DNA from: Immersiella caudata
Taxonomy: Eukaryota; Ascomycota; Sordariomycetes; Sordariales; Lasiosphaeriaceae
Length of the DNA stretch: 64,000 nucleotides
Assembly: GCA_030512335.1 (NCBI GenBank)
Contig: JAULSU010000002.1
Coordinates: 2,542,001-2,606,000 of the forward strand
Direction: 5' to 3'
Of this stretch, positions 11,407-22,854 are shown one piece after another; position 1 is the stretch's first letter, and each line of letters begins with the position of its first letter. Both the position numbers and the translations under genes were made by a program. The notes under the pieces were generated by a model, which worked only from the letters and a program-made list of their open reading frames with translations, was not told where the DNA came from and searched no databases.

Positions 11407-12360
11407 CTACACGAACTGAGGAAGAAGCTCACCATGCGAATAGGAAATGCTACCATGCCTTTCGCCCGAGCCAACCGGATCGAACTGCACCCCTTGCAGA
11501 GCCTGATAAGCCGACGCAATACTCGGGTTACGGCTTCTCGGCGATTCCACAGATGCGCTGCTTGCACCGGCTGGAAACTGGCCAAACGGCTGTCCGAATA
11601 TCTCGTTTGAGGTCTGCACAAACCGTGTGGCCTCATTGTTGAGCCAGCGGTCAATGTTCGGATCGTTGCATTTGGCGTGGGTCATCAAGTGATGCTTCAA
11701 GCCGCTGACCTCTCCCAGTAACCCGTTATACTCCATCTGCAGATGAGCGTGCTGGGTCTCGAGCCCGATCTTCGTCTCCTCCAGATCAGACACGTACTGC
11801 TTCTTTTTCTCGCGGCACTTGCTAGCAGCAATCCGGTTCCGTTCCAGGAATTTGCTCCTTTTGTGCTCTTCTACACCATTTTCCTGGTCTCGTTTTGTCT
11901 TCCTCGACTTCCGCTTCCTGGGCGGTTCTTGGTCAGGCGGCGTGATATCTGTCAATGCGCTTTCTGACTTGGTCGTCCTATTCGACCCCGACTTGCTGCT
12001 CGAAGCCCTCCTGGTTGGGGGCCGGGACATTTCCATCGACAACACCTGTATCTGCGTCTTGATCTCATCGTTCTCGCTCTCCCCGTCGTACAACCCTGGG
12101 TCGACGAATAGGGGTTCCCGATCTGGCACCATGGGGTCAAAATGGTCGGCGAAGCCGCCCCACATTTCCATTCTCGATCGAAGCCGCCCATTCAGTGATG
12201 TTGCTGTGCCGTCGAGTGTTAATTTGTTTTCGTGTGGTGTGTAATGGTGAAGAGGGAACATGGTCCCACTGGTATCGGCAGCATCTTGTTCTGGACTCTG
12301 GTAAGAGTTTGGATCCCCAAAGTCCATACAGTCGTTGAAGAAATGGGAGGGCGTGTCCAT
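11407..12360 (-). CDS. ATF/CREB-type bZIP transcription factor
   Basis: Single exon, 317 residues from the ATG at 12358-12360; the frame continues upstream to a GTG at 12381 but has no earlier ATG there. The basic region is at about 168-188 (KFLERNRIAASKCREKKK, fitting the bZIP N-x7-R rule with Asn175 and Arg183). It runs into a leucine zipper to about 225 and then a short HAKCNDPNIDRWL segment. That arrangement resembles fungal Atf/CREB factors that act downstream of stress MAP kinases. A basic stretch (PPRKRKSRKTKR, 147-157) is a likely nuclear signal. The N-terminus is acidic and Pro/Ser-rich and the C-terminus is Ser-rich. I cannot say which Atf paralogue it is. The long upstream region and a short uORF suggest regulated translation (inference). 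Confidence 0.9.
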   Translation of the reverse strand: MDTPSHFFNDCMDFGDPNSYQSPEQDAADTSGTMFPLHHYTPHENKLTLDGTATSLNGRLRSRMEMWGGFADHFDPMVPDREPLFVDPGLYDGESENDEIKTQIQVLSMEMSRPPTRRASSSKSGSNRTTKSESALTDITPPDQEPPRKRKSRKTKRDQENGVEEHKRSKFLERNRIAASKCREKKKQYVSDLEETKIGLETQHAHLQMEYNGLLGEVSGLKHHLMTHAKCNDPNIDRWLNNEATRFVQTSNEIFGQPFGQFPAGASSASVESPRSRNPSIASAYQALQGVQFDPVGSGERHGSISYSHGELLPQFV

Positions 12361-12377
12361 TTCGCCTTCGGCCCTTT

Positions 12378-12470
12378 TCACTCCTCGGTGGTGGTGTATT
12401 GCGTTCCAGCGTCGAACCCGTTCCTAGTTTCGGTGGATAAGGTGTTCAGGGCTACGGATACGGCGACCAT
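12378..12470 (-). promoter_or_regulatory. Candidate upstream ORF in the bZIP leader
   Basis: A 30-codon ATG-initiated frame (MVAVSVALNTLSTET...) whose TGA ends 17 nt before the bZIP ATG. The ATG has G at +4. If the transcript starts upstream of 12470, scanning ribosomes meet this frame first. No transcript evidence. Confidence 0.4.
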
Positions 12471-14917
12471 GGAAGAGCCGGAGCAAGACTCCGGTGCCTC
12501 CTGTGTGTCTGCTGTGATCGCAGCCGGTGCCGCAAGTTTCGCAGAAGATATGTCTGGGTTGGATGAACGTCCGTCAGGAATATAATTGACGAAATAGGCT
12601 CGCTGCTGCAAGCTGGCGGGTGCCTGGGGCAACCTATATTCGGCGACAGGGCGGAGAAACCGTGTTGTGTTGGTGGTGTGATCAATGTGCGTCCGCTTTT
12701 GCCGCCTTCCTCCCCCTTGTTTGGCTGGTCTTATTGTTGGGAATACTTCTTCCCGTACCTAGCCGCTCAAAAACACCAGAGAGTGACAGCGCAATTCCTT
12801 TGTTGCAAGTCCGCGGAGAATGCCGGTTGGGTGCACTGAGATAGTTGTCAAGGAGGAGGCTAGCAATTGGCAGTCTGTCGCAGACGCTTGAAAGGCTAAC
12901 AGGGCAAGACGAGGGTCGGACGAGAAACCATGTGCAGTACTCAACCGAAACTCCCACGACCTGACCGAAGAGAAGAATGAGGAGCAAGACCGGGTCAGGC
13001 CAAACAAAATTTGGAAACAGCTAGAGGAGAGCTACGGTCCGTTGCTGCCCTGCCAGGACAAAGACCTGCTATGCGTGCGGATGTGCTCTGCACAGATGCG
13101 GGCGGCCTCCTAGCTAGAGCTCGGAGCTAGATGAGGAGGTAGGTAGCTAGCCTCAAGAAGCAGGGAAGCAGCTACCTGGGTGACCGTTAGCAAGCTCCTG
13201 GGGTTTCCTGCATCTTCTGCATGAGTCTCCTCGTTAAGGCAAGATTCGCCCGCTCAATTTCTCCTCCAATCTGTCCCCGATCGACGATCGACGATGCGGC
13301 AGTGCTGTGGGCTTCTTTCCTGCCCGGTCCCGGGCAATCCTCCATGAGCTACCTGCATCAACGAATAGCTTTCTCCTGGTTCTGCTACTCCCTGGTGCCA
13401 TTCCCCTTTCCGCGGCTGGCAACCAGGTCATCCGCTGAACAGGGAGGCAACAACGCAGCTCGCCGTCGAGTGGGTACCTTGACGGTCAAGGAGCTGGCAA
13501 ACGAACAGACTTGTATCTCGACACCTGCGGTTGCATGGCGTACCGCGGCTTACCATTGCAGTTGCCCGGCAAGGTTTGACTAGGGAAGAGCGCGGGTCCG
13601 TCAACCCCATCAACCCCGCCTTCCGCGACGCTTCAATCTCCGCGGTCTGCTCTCTGTGCGCAAGTTGCGGTGGCTCTGCGGAGACGCGGGGTATTCGAGA
13701 TGGGCGAGGAGACCGCTGCGGCAATTCTGAGCCGACTCGAGTTTGTTCGGCCATGCCAGGGAATAACAGTCGAAATCTCGAATCAGGATTTCCTGCGAGA
13801 TCGAGACCTGCTCCGCTGCAACCCCACTCAGGAATTGACTGGCGTCCGGGTGGCAGGGATTCCAACGTGGGAAGCGGACGCTAAGACAGGAAGGGTGTCT
13901 TGGAGGTGGGGACCATTCGCTCAAGGTATCACCAATCGGCAGGGCTGCCACTTCTTGACTGGCTGAACGCCACATACTGTGAGATTGGCGAGACTGCGCG
14001 ACTGCAGTGGAAGAAACTTACCAGGTAGATTCTTTTGCTAGAACGGTGGCATTTGGCTCTGTTGAATGTTGCCAAGGTAGATCGTCAGGCAGGCAGAACG
14101 AAGCTTTGACTGCTTGAACGCGTAAAAGCCGATTAGGTTGCCGCGCTCGACGTTTGAGCCTGGAGGATCGTACGATTGAAGGTCTGTTGACTGCAGAAGG
14201 GTAAGGCAACCAGAATATTTCCCCGCCAAAGCCGACGGGATGCGGCCTTTGCATCTACGCTGTTCCTGGGTATTCTCAGAAACTAGGTAGACATTCAAAA
14301 TTTCACGCCCTCATTCCCCAATCAAGAACGAGACGCCTTCACAATGTATTAAGAGGTCTCTCTACAAGGCATACCGAACTAATCTTATTTTCCGCACCGC
14401 CAATGCCAGCTAGGAAACATGTCCATATCTGCCCACGCCGAAGAATGCCTACGCGCCTCCATCGTGAAGGACTGAGGCAGGGGGCGGTCTGGTGTTGAGA
14501 CAAGTGCTTTGTCTTTGATCGCCGAAGAGAACCCAGCATCCCAAGACCCTGGTTACCTGATGGCTCGAGGCGTCAATAACCAGGACACCGGAGCTGATCT
14601 CCGCGGCCTGGTTCCGGGCAAACACTCAATCGGCGCGGCGTTTGCTGGCGGGGCTGATAGTTGACGTAACCCATGCCAAGCCTAACCCCACAGCGGGAAG
14701 ATGGACCTCCAACTCCAACTCCAAAAAAAAAAAAAGAACGCGCCTCGCGAATCTCCACCGCGTCTCGCGGCCGCCCACTTAACGACCTTAGGTACCAACA
14801 ACTCGTCAAAAGCTTATCTCGAGATCAACCACTCGATACGTGCCTGTTACTTGCTACGTTGCCGTAAACTGCCCCTTAGGAACACCCCGTGGAAACGTCA
14901 CAGACAAGCCGCCGATA
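12471..14917. other. Long divergent intergenic region, bZIP / RPA3
   Basis: About 2.4 kb between divergent starts. Both strands contain open frames of up to 145 codons (13.2-14.0 kb) but none resembles a protein I know, and none has supporting splice structure. It likely holds the long bZIP promoter and leader. An A13 tract lies at 14723-14735. Confidence 0.55.
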
Positions 14918-15453
14918 ATGGAGGGAGCAGCTACCCCGCGCGTAACAGCGTCCTACCTCTCCTCGTATATCGGCAAGAATGTCATCGTTGTCGGCAAAGT
15001 CATTCAACTCCGCGGCGACGAAGCCACTCTCGACGCCGAAGGTAGCATCAACGCCCATTTAAATCGGGTAAGCCTCTCAACCCTCAATATCGCATCCCAT
15101 CGCACCCATCGCACCCAAAAGCGTCCCCTGTCCTACCCTCCGCCCTCAGTCAATGTAATAATCCCATCCACACTAACCAAATGCCCAGGATGCCCACCTC
15201 GCGGTAGGAAACGGGGTACAAGTTATCGGCAAAGTGAACCCAGACCTGTCGATCAAGGTGCTCACCTCCCTCGATCTAGGCCAAGGCGTTGGTACGTTCC
15301 CTCCCTCCCTTCCTCCCTCCGTGCGACTCGCTTGAACTTCCCTGGGCATCAAAGCGCACTGCTTAATTAGCTTGCTCTTCCGCAGACTACAATCTCGCAA
15401 ACACGGTTGCCGAAATAGCACACCAGCAACGATCTATTTTTTTCTACGATTGA
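14918..15453 (+). CDS. RFA3: Replication protein A subunit 3 (RPA14)
   Basis: Smallest subunit of the RPA single-strand DNA-binding trimer used in replication and repair. Exons 14918-15067, 15189-15291 and 15386-15453 encode 106 residues in one OB-fold. The protein opens MEGAATPRVTASYLSSYIGK, has VVGKVIQLRGDEATLDAEG in the first strands and NGVQVIGKVNPDLSIKVL in the centre, and ends SIFFYD. Length and pattern match the Rfa3 family. Introns of 121 and 94 nt have GTAAGC/CAG and GTACGT/CAG borders. The upstream ATGs are out of frame with the conserved protein. Confidence 0.88.
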
Positions 15454-16070
15454 GAAGGTTCGTCATTCACGGAGAGCTCTATGCTAGAGAAGGGGGGAGC
15501 AACCGAGTCTGCGGTGGTCTGGATCATCATCCTACCGATGCCTCGCTAAACTATCAATGGTCGAGGCTACTATTCCAAATACATTCACGGGCACTGGGAG
15601 GGGTGAGGGGCCTGAGCCTGGGGACAGTTGATCTGACAAACAAACTTGATTGTCTGCTATTCATGCGCTTGTCTGGTGGCCCAGGCGTGCATGTCAGAGC
15701 ATATCTCAAAGCTACCTACTCAACTGCATGCACACTGATGGTCATTGTGACACCATGGCAATTAAACTGCAAAGTTCCCACGCGCTTCCTGTTTTCCCAT
15801 TTGCATGCTGTTCCCATCTCAACGAGTCAGCGCTTTGCTTCCTTGGTATCCCATCCCACTTGCTCCGAGCCCAGTCCAAATGCCGCTTGAAGCCAGTGTA
15901 CCCAGCCAGCTCAAAGTTCCCTAAAACAAGTAAGATCATGTGTGAAGACGGGGGAGGTCTGCAGCTCGAATCCGTTCCCGTCTCGCGAACTAGAGATCCC
16001 TCTACGTTGCAATAGAAGCGCAAAATAGTAACATGTTTACTCCTGCAAGAGACAACCAAGTGTGGTCGTA
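15454..16070. other. Convergent intergenic region, RPA3 / Spt21-Ams2
   Basis: 617 bases between two 3' ends. No gene or structured element recognised. Confidence 0.6.
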
Positions 16071-19000
16071 TCAGTTCGGCTCCGACATCTCAACACTCTC
16101 CATCTCGCCAACTCCATCTTTCTCCAGCTGTGCCCACATATCCCCCACATTCAGCCCAAAGCTCATGCTGGCCCCATGGTTGTTGCGGAGCAGCGGCGGT
16201 GAACTCGGCATGACCAAGTCCGTGCTAAGGAAGTTTCCGAAGTCGAGAGCGTTTGCGCTCGCCAATTGCGCAGTAACTGCATCGCTGTCGAATTCGCTCG
16301 GCAGGTTCGGCAAACCAGCGAGATCGAGCTCGACCAGTCCATGTGAGGGCGAGCCGGCCGTGAACTCGTTAGCCTCACTCAGCAGCTGGTTAAGCGTTGC
16401 TGTGAACGGCGAGTCGAACTGCATGTCTTCCATGGCGAAGTGCGCGTGCAGGTGAGCGTTGCGGGGGCTCCGCCGCTTTCCTGTGCTGAGTTGCATGGCG
16501 TTCGACGCCGAGGAGCGTGGTGTCTTCGAAGGCGTTCTCAATAGCTGGCCAAAGACGTTGCCCGGTGACCTTGCTATGGATCGCACAGTACGAATAGACC
16601 GCGAGATGCTCCTTGTTATGGGGCGATGGCTCGGAGTTGGTCGAGTGGGCGTCTTGAAAACACCAGATGATTCGGATCTCCCAAGAGGTGTGGTTGGACG
16701 GTCAGGAGGGGTGCCGAACAGTTCCTGGTCCAAATCGTCGCGGTTTCCGCGAACGGGCGTACCGGGTCGGACCGGAACAGTATTGGCGTTCTCCTTGCCC
16801 TCGGCTGCGGACTTGACCTCCTGGGAATCCATGTTGAAGTGGGCATGGTTTGTCGTCGTCAGCTCCCCAAGAACTTTCGGCTGCCCATCCTTCCTGGGCG
16901 ATGGGAAGAGCAGCCTTCTTGTGTTGCCAAGATCGTCCTCGATTGCGATGGGGCTGTCCGCTGTCCCACTACCCCTCGAATGAGTCGACCCTGGACCCTG
17001 GCGTTTTGGGGAGCTACGTAAGTTTAAACCCTGCGACTGGTATTGGTCCGTTGTTTGGTTATCGTTCATTTTGTTATTTCCCACAATATTTGGCATCGCA
17101 AAGGACTTATCCTTGGGAGAGTCGAGATCGGCTGGCCCAAGCGGGTCTGTGGTAAAATACGCCTCAGATGTCGGGTTCATCTGAGCGTCGCTCTTGCTGC
17201 GAGCCTTCTTTCCTTTCCCATTGCCGTTCTTATTGTCGCGCTTCCGCCGTGGTTGGCCAAGACGGGCTGCGTCCTTATCCCAACGTTCCGGTGGCCTCTG
17301 ACCCTTGAATTTAGCGAGCCAAATACCACATGCTGTGCCTAGTTAGCGACTTTTCGGGCGTTTGGGGCAAACAGCAAGTCATGACTTACGATTGCAGAGG
17401 AGAGATTCCGTCCAGGATTTCCTGTCCTCTGTGGGACCGAGATGCTTCTTGACGAGACGATGAGCGAGAATTTGGCCGTCTGGGTCCATGTCAAGCACAT
17501 CTACCGCAGTCACCGAGCCAGGCTTATCAGAGAACTGGTGCTGACCAGGCTCCCCTCGCTGCTCCTGCGTCCAGATCTTGCGCCACGTAGGTGTTTCAAT
17601 GGCACCGCAGTTGGCGCAAAAGGGCGGGGATTCTCCTTTTTGAATCGCGGTTTCGAGTCGCTCTTTGATTGACTGCTTCTTCACTTGATTCTTGCTGTAG
17701 CGGGGTGTGTCATCCTCGAAGGGGCACGGGGCCTCCGACATGAACGGGCGCGGCATGGTTAGTACCGGCTCCGCTACAGGATCACTCGCTGGAACAGCGG
17801 GCGCTGAAGGGCCCCTCGATGCAGGCCGTGACACTGGACGCGAGACAGGTCTTGATGCAGACTTCGAGGGCAAAGTCAGCGGAAAGTCTGTCGGCTCGGG
17901 GCGCTCCGGGATTGGCATCATATTCGCCATAGGAGCCGCAGACTCGGGTCGGACGAGACAGGACCCATTCGTATCATTCCCCACCTCCCTGCTGAGAGCA
18001 TGATGCAGGACACTTTCAATGTTTATCGGGGATGCCTCCCGCTGCTGGGGCTGTTGGGCGGGGAAGCTCTGCGTTTGATGAATAAATGAGCCATGCGGCG
18101 GCTCTGCCGCTTGTTGGCTGACCGACTCCTCTCGGACCGGCAGAACGGTATCGGTGACAACGCTCGGTGCAGTACTAGATCGCTTGAGTGAGGGAGGAGG
18201 CACCGGCTTCTTGGGAGCAGCCGCAGCCGGCGGCCTGTTCAGAGCTTTCAGCTTCCCGGTGGGATTGAAGATGCTCGTTGTCGGTAACAACTCGGGCGGT
18301 CCCGGCTGGACCTCGTGGAACGGAAAGTTTGGCATTTGCCGCTCTTGCGAATGCGAAGTTTTCCCGATTCCGTTACTTTGCCGTGTGGCTGCCGGCACCG
18401 ATATTGGGTCCTGACCTCCTCGGGGAATCCCGTTTGCCTTGACCAACGGCAGCTCCTGAATATCGTCCTCATCAAACATATCGTCAATACCGCCGCTCAT
18501 GAACCCAGAGTCGACCTGTCGCACCCTCATGGCCGGGAGTACTGGACTCGAGGGTATGGGGCTAGACGGGAGATAGGGTGTGGTTCTGGGAACAGGGGGC
18601 GATGACCCAAGATCGGCAGGGCTGTCCTCAGGCGAGTACGCCTGATCCGGTGACTGTGCTGCCGAGTCTGGCGAGAACGCGTCCTGGCTTAATCCGGCCT
18701 GCATTGCCGATTGACTGAGCCGGCGTTGGTAGCCTGCCGTAGCGTCCTGGTCTCCGGTGGAATCCATCTTTGCCTTGCCCTCGAGGGCCCTCATCCGCAG
18801 CTGCTGCTTATGCATGAGCGGGACATCGGGTACAGGAGTGGGTGCGCGTGGCACATCTTGAAGGTGATTCCCAACCATTGTTTCGCCCGATCCAATCGGT
18901 CTCATGTTGCGCAGCGAGCCTGATATGCTCGCTGTCACTCTGAGCGATTCAGGACCAGAACCAAAAGGTGCAACCATGTTGTAATCGGATTTGGTCACCT

Positions 19001-20117
19001 TTGCTCTCTTCTTCTGCGGCCCTTCGTCGCCATCGGTCGCCTCTTCCGCCGCAGAAGTGTTGCCCGCCTCCTGGGGCTTCTTTCTTGGCCTGCCTCTTGG
19101 TCTGCCTGTTGGCTGCCTGCTCCGAGACTTGGATGCTCTTGATGTCGGCCTCGACGGGCGGGCTGGTGGCAACTCTACACCAGCACCAGCTGGTCGAGGT
19201 GCGAGTGCAGGGGAGCCCACCCTCGGGAGAATGGCTGGCGAGGGTGCGATATTCGCAAGAGGAACCGAGGGTTGACGTGCAGCAGCCGCGGGCGGAATGC
19301 TGGCCGGCCGAGGAGGCTGCGGCGGCATGCTCTCATGTCTCGGTTCTGGGCACCGTTGCTCGTCCATGATGTTTTGACCGGTCGGTTGGCTCAGCTGGGC
19401 GGGCGGTAGGGCAGGGGAGGGCATTGAGGCTACGTTTGCCGAATGCCCAAGAATCGGGTTCGACTGGATGAAAGAGTTCCATTCCGAGTTTGTGTCGGTC
19501 GGTGTGGGAGCGAACTTGCTCATGTCCAGAGAGTCCATGCTGGCAAAATCCGACCGTGGCGGCTGCAACCTCGGAACAGCCGTCAACTTCAGTTTCACCT
19601 CCAGGGTGTCACGACTGCCTTTGCTGAGGATGGCCATGATGTTTCTCGTCACAAGCCCTGTGACTAACTGCTCCTGCTGTTGCTGGCCACCGTTCTGCTC
19701 CATCACCCAGGACATCATGCCTTGCCCAACCAGTGGGAAATTCGCCTCGGAGTAATCGGTGGCATAAATGCTGTAATCGGTGTCGTGCTGGTTTATGATC
19801 TCGGGGCTGCACTGCGCAACCGCTTGAAGACATGTTCGTAGGTCTACCACACCGATCGTCGTGCTCTCGTTGAGTGGCATCGTCTGAACCTGCAGGATAT
19901 GGGGCCACCGTGCCAGGCAGTGAACCTGGTTATCTCGGTCAAAGGTATAATGTACCTTCACTGCGGCGTTGTCAGAATAGTAAGAATGCAAAAATCGCTT
20001 CAAACTCTACTCACATCCCATTGGCCTCGCCTGCAGGCCATACTCGTCCCCTCCGGCAGGCTGCGAAGCCGCCTGAGGAGAGGGAACCGACCAGAGGTTG
20101 TTGTTTGGGGTCGCCAT
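16071..20117 (-). CDS. Spt21/Ams2-type regulator with GATA zinc finger
   Basis: Three exons (20117-20015, 19960-17390, 17332-16071) give 1,311 residues. The N-terminus is the Spt21/Ams2 domain (GLQARPMG joined by splicing to LKVHYTFDRDNQVHCLARWP, then TTIGVVDLRTCLQAV). Proteins with it control histone-gene transcription and silencing in yeasts (S. cerevisiae Spt21, S. pombe Ams2). A GRPRGRPRKK AT-hook lies about a quarter of the way in. Cys816/Cys819 (CANC, followed by TPTWRK) and Cys890/Cys893 (CNPCGIW) form a GATA-type finger; the last intron falls inside the second Cys pair. A basic KRKARSK-like tail and a phospho-rich SP/TP region follow. First-exon choice rests on the MATPNNNLWSVPSPQAA start and a 54-nt intron with a CTGAC branch. 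The middle is long, Pro-rich and probably disordered. Confidence 0.88.
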
Positions 20118-21438
20118 CCTCGATTCTGTGTCCGCAGCACGGATCCAAGCAATTGAGGACGGCGTAGGCCAAGAGACCGAAGGTAAAGGTGGAGGGGACG
20201 ATGGGCGAGAAGCGAGAAAAGGGCTGCCCAGCTGCTGAAGAATTAGGGATTGGGTGTTGGCAGCGGTTGCTGGTGCGAGACAGCACGGTTGAATTTGAGA
20301 GGCTGGGATCATTGCTCGCAGGCGCGTCCTGGCCCTGGCTTAGTCGCGTCTCGAGTGGGTCTGCCGACGATGTGAAATTAGCTGCATCCGAGATCCTGAG
20401 CCCCACAGGGTTCCGCGCAAGTGCAAACGCGCAATTGGACGATGAGAAACTCGGTAAACGGAGGAGCTACTGCTATTCTCCTGATAAACAGCCTTCTTTT
20501 TTCCTCAGTGAGCTCCCAGGCCTCTTCGTTGTGTTTTGTTTGTGAAGTGTGCCGCGATGCACGATAACGCGGGGAGGGTGGTCAATCTCTCAGCAGCAAG
20601 GGCATCCCCCGTGGAACGGCCGGGATGCGTCGCGGGCCAGGCGACCTACGATGACGCGAAAGTGGGGGAGGTCCCACGCGCTCTGGGCGGCAGCGTGGCA
20701 CCAGCGTTGCTTCGTGGGGTCGGGAGTTGAGTGGGGCCTGCTGCTGCACATATAACGAAGGTGCCGGCTTGCGTCCTTTTGCCCAGCAAGCAGCAACGGC
20801 TCGGAGTTTAGCGCATCTCAAATCCGCTGCTGCCACAAAAGGCAGCAAAGCTGTTCCCGTCAGACTTGTAAAAGAAAACTTTCTTCCGCGGGCGTTTCGA
20901 GGTTTTGGGGTTTCCGGTGCCCTTTTATACCCGCGGGAAACCCTCCCCTTCCGCGATGTCCCCAGGCAGCCACCAGCCTTTCCACCCACTTTCTCGTCAC
21001 CGAATCAATTCCCCCCATTTTTCAACGCTCATTTTTGCCCCTATCCTGACACCTCAATTGAGTAAGATGAAAACAAACGGAGGTGCATCGGGCCACAAGC
21101 TGCTGGAACATACAACATTCACCTCCAGTGTTCGGTTCAAATTCTGCATTCCAGATAAGAAACCAGGCTATTAAAAACATCCCTGGATTGTTCGAGATCG
21201 AGAGATGGTCGGTGCGATGATCCATTCTGTTCACCCAGCGACCAGCGGTGCGACATCCTAGGAGAGACAATTCTAATTCGAGCCCCACATTTCGATCTGG
21301 AAGAAATGGAGTGAAATAGCGAGCGGGACACAAAAGTCTGAATCGACTGCACATCATACCACATTCGGAGCCTGCCGTCAACCATCATCGGCATTACCAG
21401 ACTACCTCATGACGACCCCTGAAGCACGACTCAGACTT
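20118..21438. other. Intergenic, Spt21/Ams2 promoter and AIF-like 3' flank
   Basis: 1.3 kb of moderately GC-rich DNA on the upstream side of the Spt21/Ams2 gene. No gene recognised; opposite-strand frames of 80-135 codons at 20.0-21.1 kb look random. Confidence 0.55.
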
Positions 21439-22854
21439 CTACCACTTCTCCGCAACAACTGTTCTCAGTCCGTCGGCGTAGGCTTGGGCCATCGGAATCC
21501 CCAAGTGCCGAGACTTGAACCACCAGATAATCTGTAGAAGGGTTAGTTCAAGACGGGCAAACGTTGCTCCCAGCAGAACGGTTCAGGGAGATACTTACGA
21601 GACTCCAAACCTTCCACGTCCCCATTTGTCCAGTGCCACGGGATTTTCCAAGACTCAAGCCAAAAGCCATCTTGGGATCAACCTTGTACTCGCCAGGGTC
21701 AGGCCCTCGGCTCAGTTTTGCATCGAGAACCTTTGCAAGGTGCTGCACCTGAAGATCGGCGAGGTATCCTCGGGAGTCCTCAAGGTTCCCTGCATCTCCG
21801 ATGACATAGATGTCTTTCTGTCCATCGACCAACAGAGACGCAGTTTGCTTAACAAAGCCGGCATCGTCAAGCATGTCGCGCGGCAAGAAGCTTGTGTTTG
21901 GCGTTGTCCCAAGCAGCGGAATGAAGAGGTCTGCCTCCAACGTCGTCTTCCCGCCGTCGAGCTCCACGATTGTCTTGCCCTTTGCTTGCTTCGTACTTGA
22001 CACCTTGGTATTGTACAGAACCTTTACCTTGAGTCGCTCCAGCTCCTTCTTGACTGTCTCGCGCACGTCAGGCATGATTACCGGTCCTAGAGGCAGCTCG
22101 CTAGCAACGATGTAGGTCACCTCCTTTAACTTTCGAGATGCGCTAACAGGGGGGTTAGTTGTTGCTCAGACTCGACTGCTGTTGTTTGGGATTGCATACT
22201 ACTCTTCGCCAAACTCAGCGGCTACCTCAACCCCCGTCGCCCCACCGCCAGCGATTACGATGGACTTCGCAGCATCTATCCTCTTCCGCCATGTGTTCAG
22301 GGCGGCTTTTGTTTCCTCGGTCGTGTTCATATCCTTGAATGGCACGCCATCACTATAACTCGATCCCGTTGCGATGACTAGCTCGTCGTATTTGATGGTC
22401 TCCTCGAATCCGTCATTCTTGCGAACGGTGACTAAGTTGCTGATCGGATCGACTGCTTGGGCCTTGCCGAGGACGAAGTCGAACTGCTCGGCGGGGTACT
22501 TGGAGAAACTCGGAACGATTGGGTAGAACAGTTTGTCGTCAGGTATCTGACCTGGTAGAATGCCACGGACGGCAGCGTTGTGCTGGTGGTCGATGTCAGC
22601 TACTAACTTCCATTCTGGGACAACATTTGCATGTCCCAGGAGGTCTGAGGAGGTACCTCCTGAGACAATAAGGTAAAAGGACTAAAGGGGCAAAAAACAG
22701 CAACAATCGCACATACCCAGTAAAAGTCGGAGTTGGGCGACACAAGGACGACCTTGAGCTCACCCTTCACTTTTGCGGCCGTGTGTTTGAGGAGGTAGTG
22801 AGCGACGGGCACCCCAGAATAGGCGGCGCCGAGAATTACGACCGCCTTCGCCAT
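21439..22854 (-). CDS. AIF/AMID-like FAD-dependent pyridine nucleotide-disulphide oxidoreductase
   Basis: A 385-residue flavoprotein of the Aif/AMID (AIFM2-like) group; in such proteins FAD accepts electrons from NAD(P)H, often at mitochondrial or lipid membranes. Exons 22854-22717, 22582-22200, 22142-21599, 21531-21439. The FAD Rossmann motif is at the start (VVILGAAYSGVPVAHYL). The second nucleotide-binding motif is IVIAGGGATGVEVAAEFGEE, and the FAD-contacting IYVIGDAGN comes later. The C-terminus IIWWFKSRHLG is amphipathic or membrane-seeking. Intron 1 (134 nt) is an introner-like element, while introns 2 and 3 are ordinary (57 and 67 nt). For intron 2 I prefer donor GTATGC at 22199; GTAGTA two bases earlier keeps frame too but is a poorer site. 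Confidence 0.88.
22583..22716 (-). mobile_element. Introner-like element, family B copy 1 (AIF-like intron 1)
   Basis: The whole 134-nt intron matches intron 2 of GH115 (40392-40538). The first 12 bases (GTATGTGCGATT) are identical, the next 40 are very similar, and the last 20 or so, including GCTGACATCGACCACCAG, are identical. It contains a near-perfect inverted repeat at 22632-22643 / 22656-22667. The host genes are unrelated. Confidence 0.8.

Noticed and set aside
12361..12381. Extension of the bZIP start to 12381
   Set aside because: The codon there is GTG; the first ATG in frame is 12360.
13221..13975. Overlapping frames of 98-145 codons on both strands
   Set aside because: No family resemblance, no consistent splice structure, mutually overlapping; treated as bZIP/RPA3 intergenic DNA.
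21120..21180. Possible tRNA T-arm (GGTTCAAATTC)
   Set aside because: No matching acceptor stem or anticodon arm around it.
22200..22202. GTAGTA donor for AIF-like intron 2
   Set aside because: Keeps frame but is a weak donor; GTATGC two bases on also keeps frame and gives the more typical GEEY.
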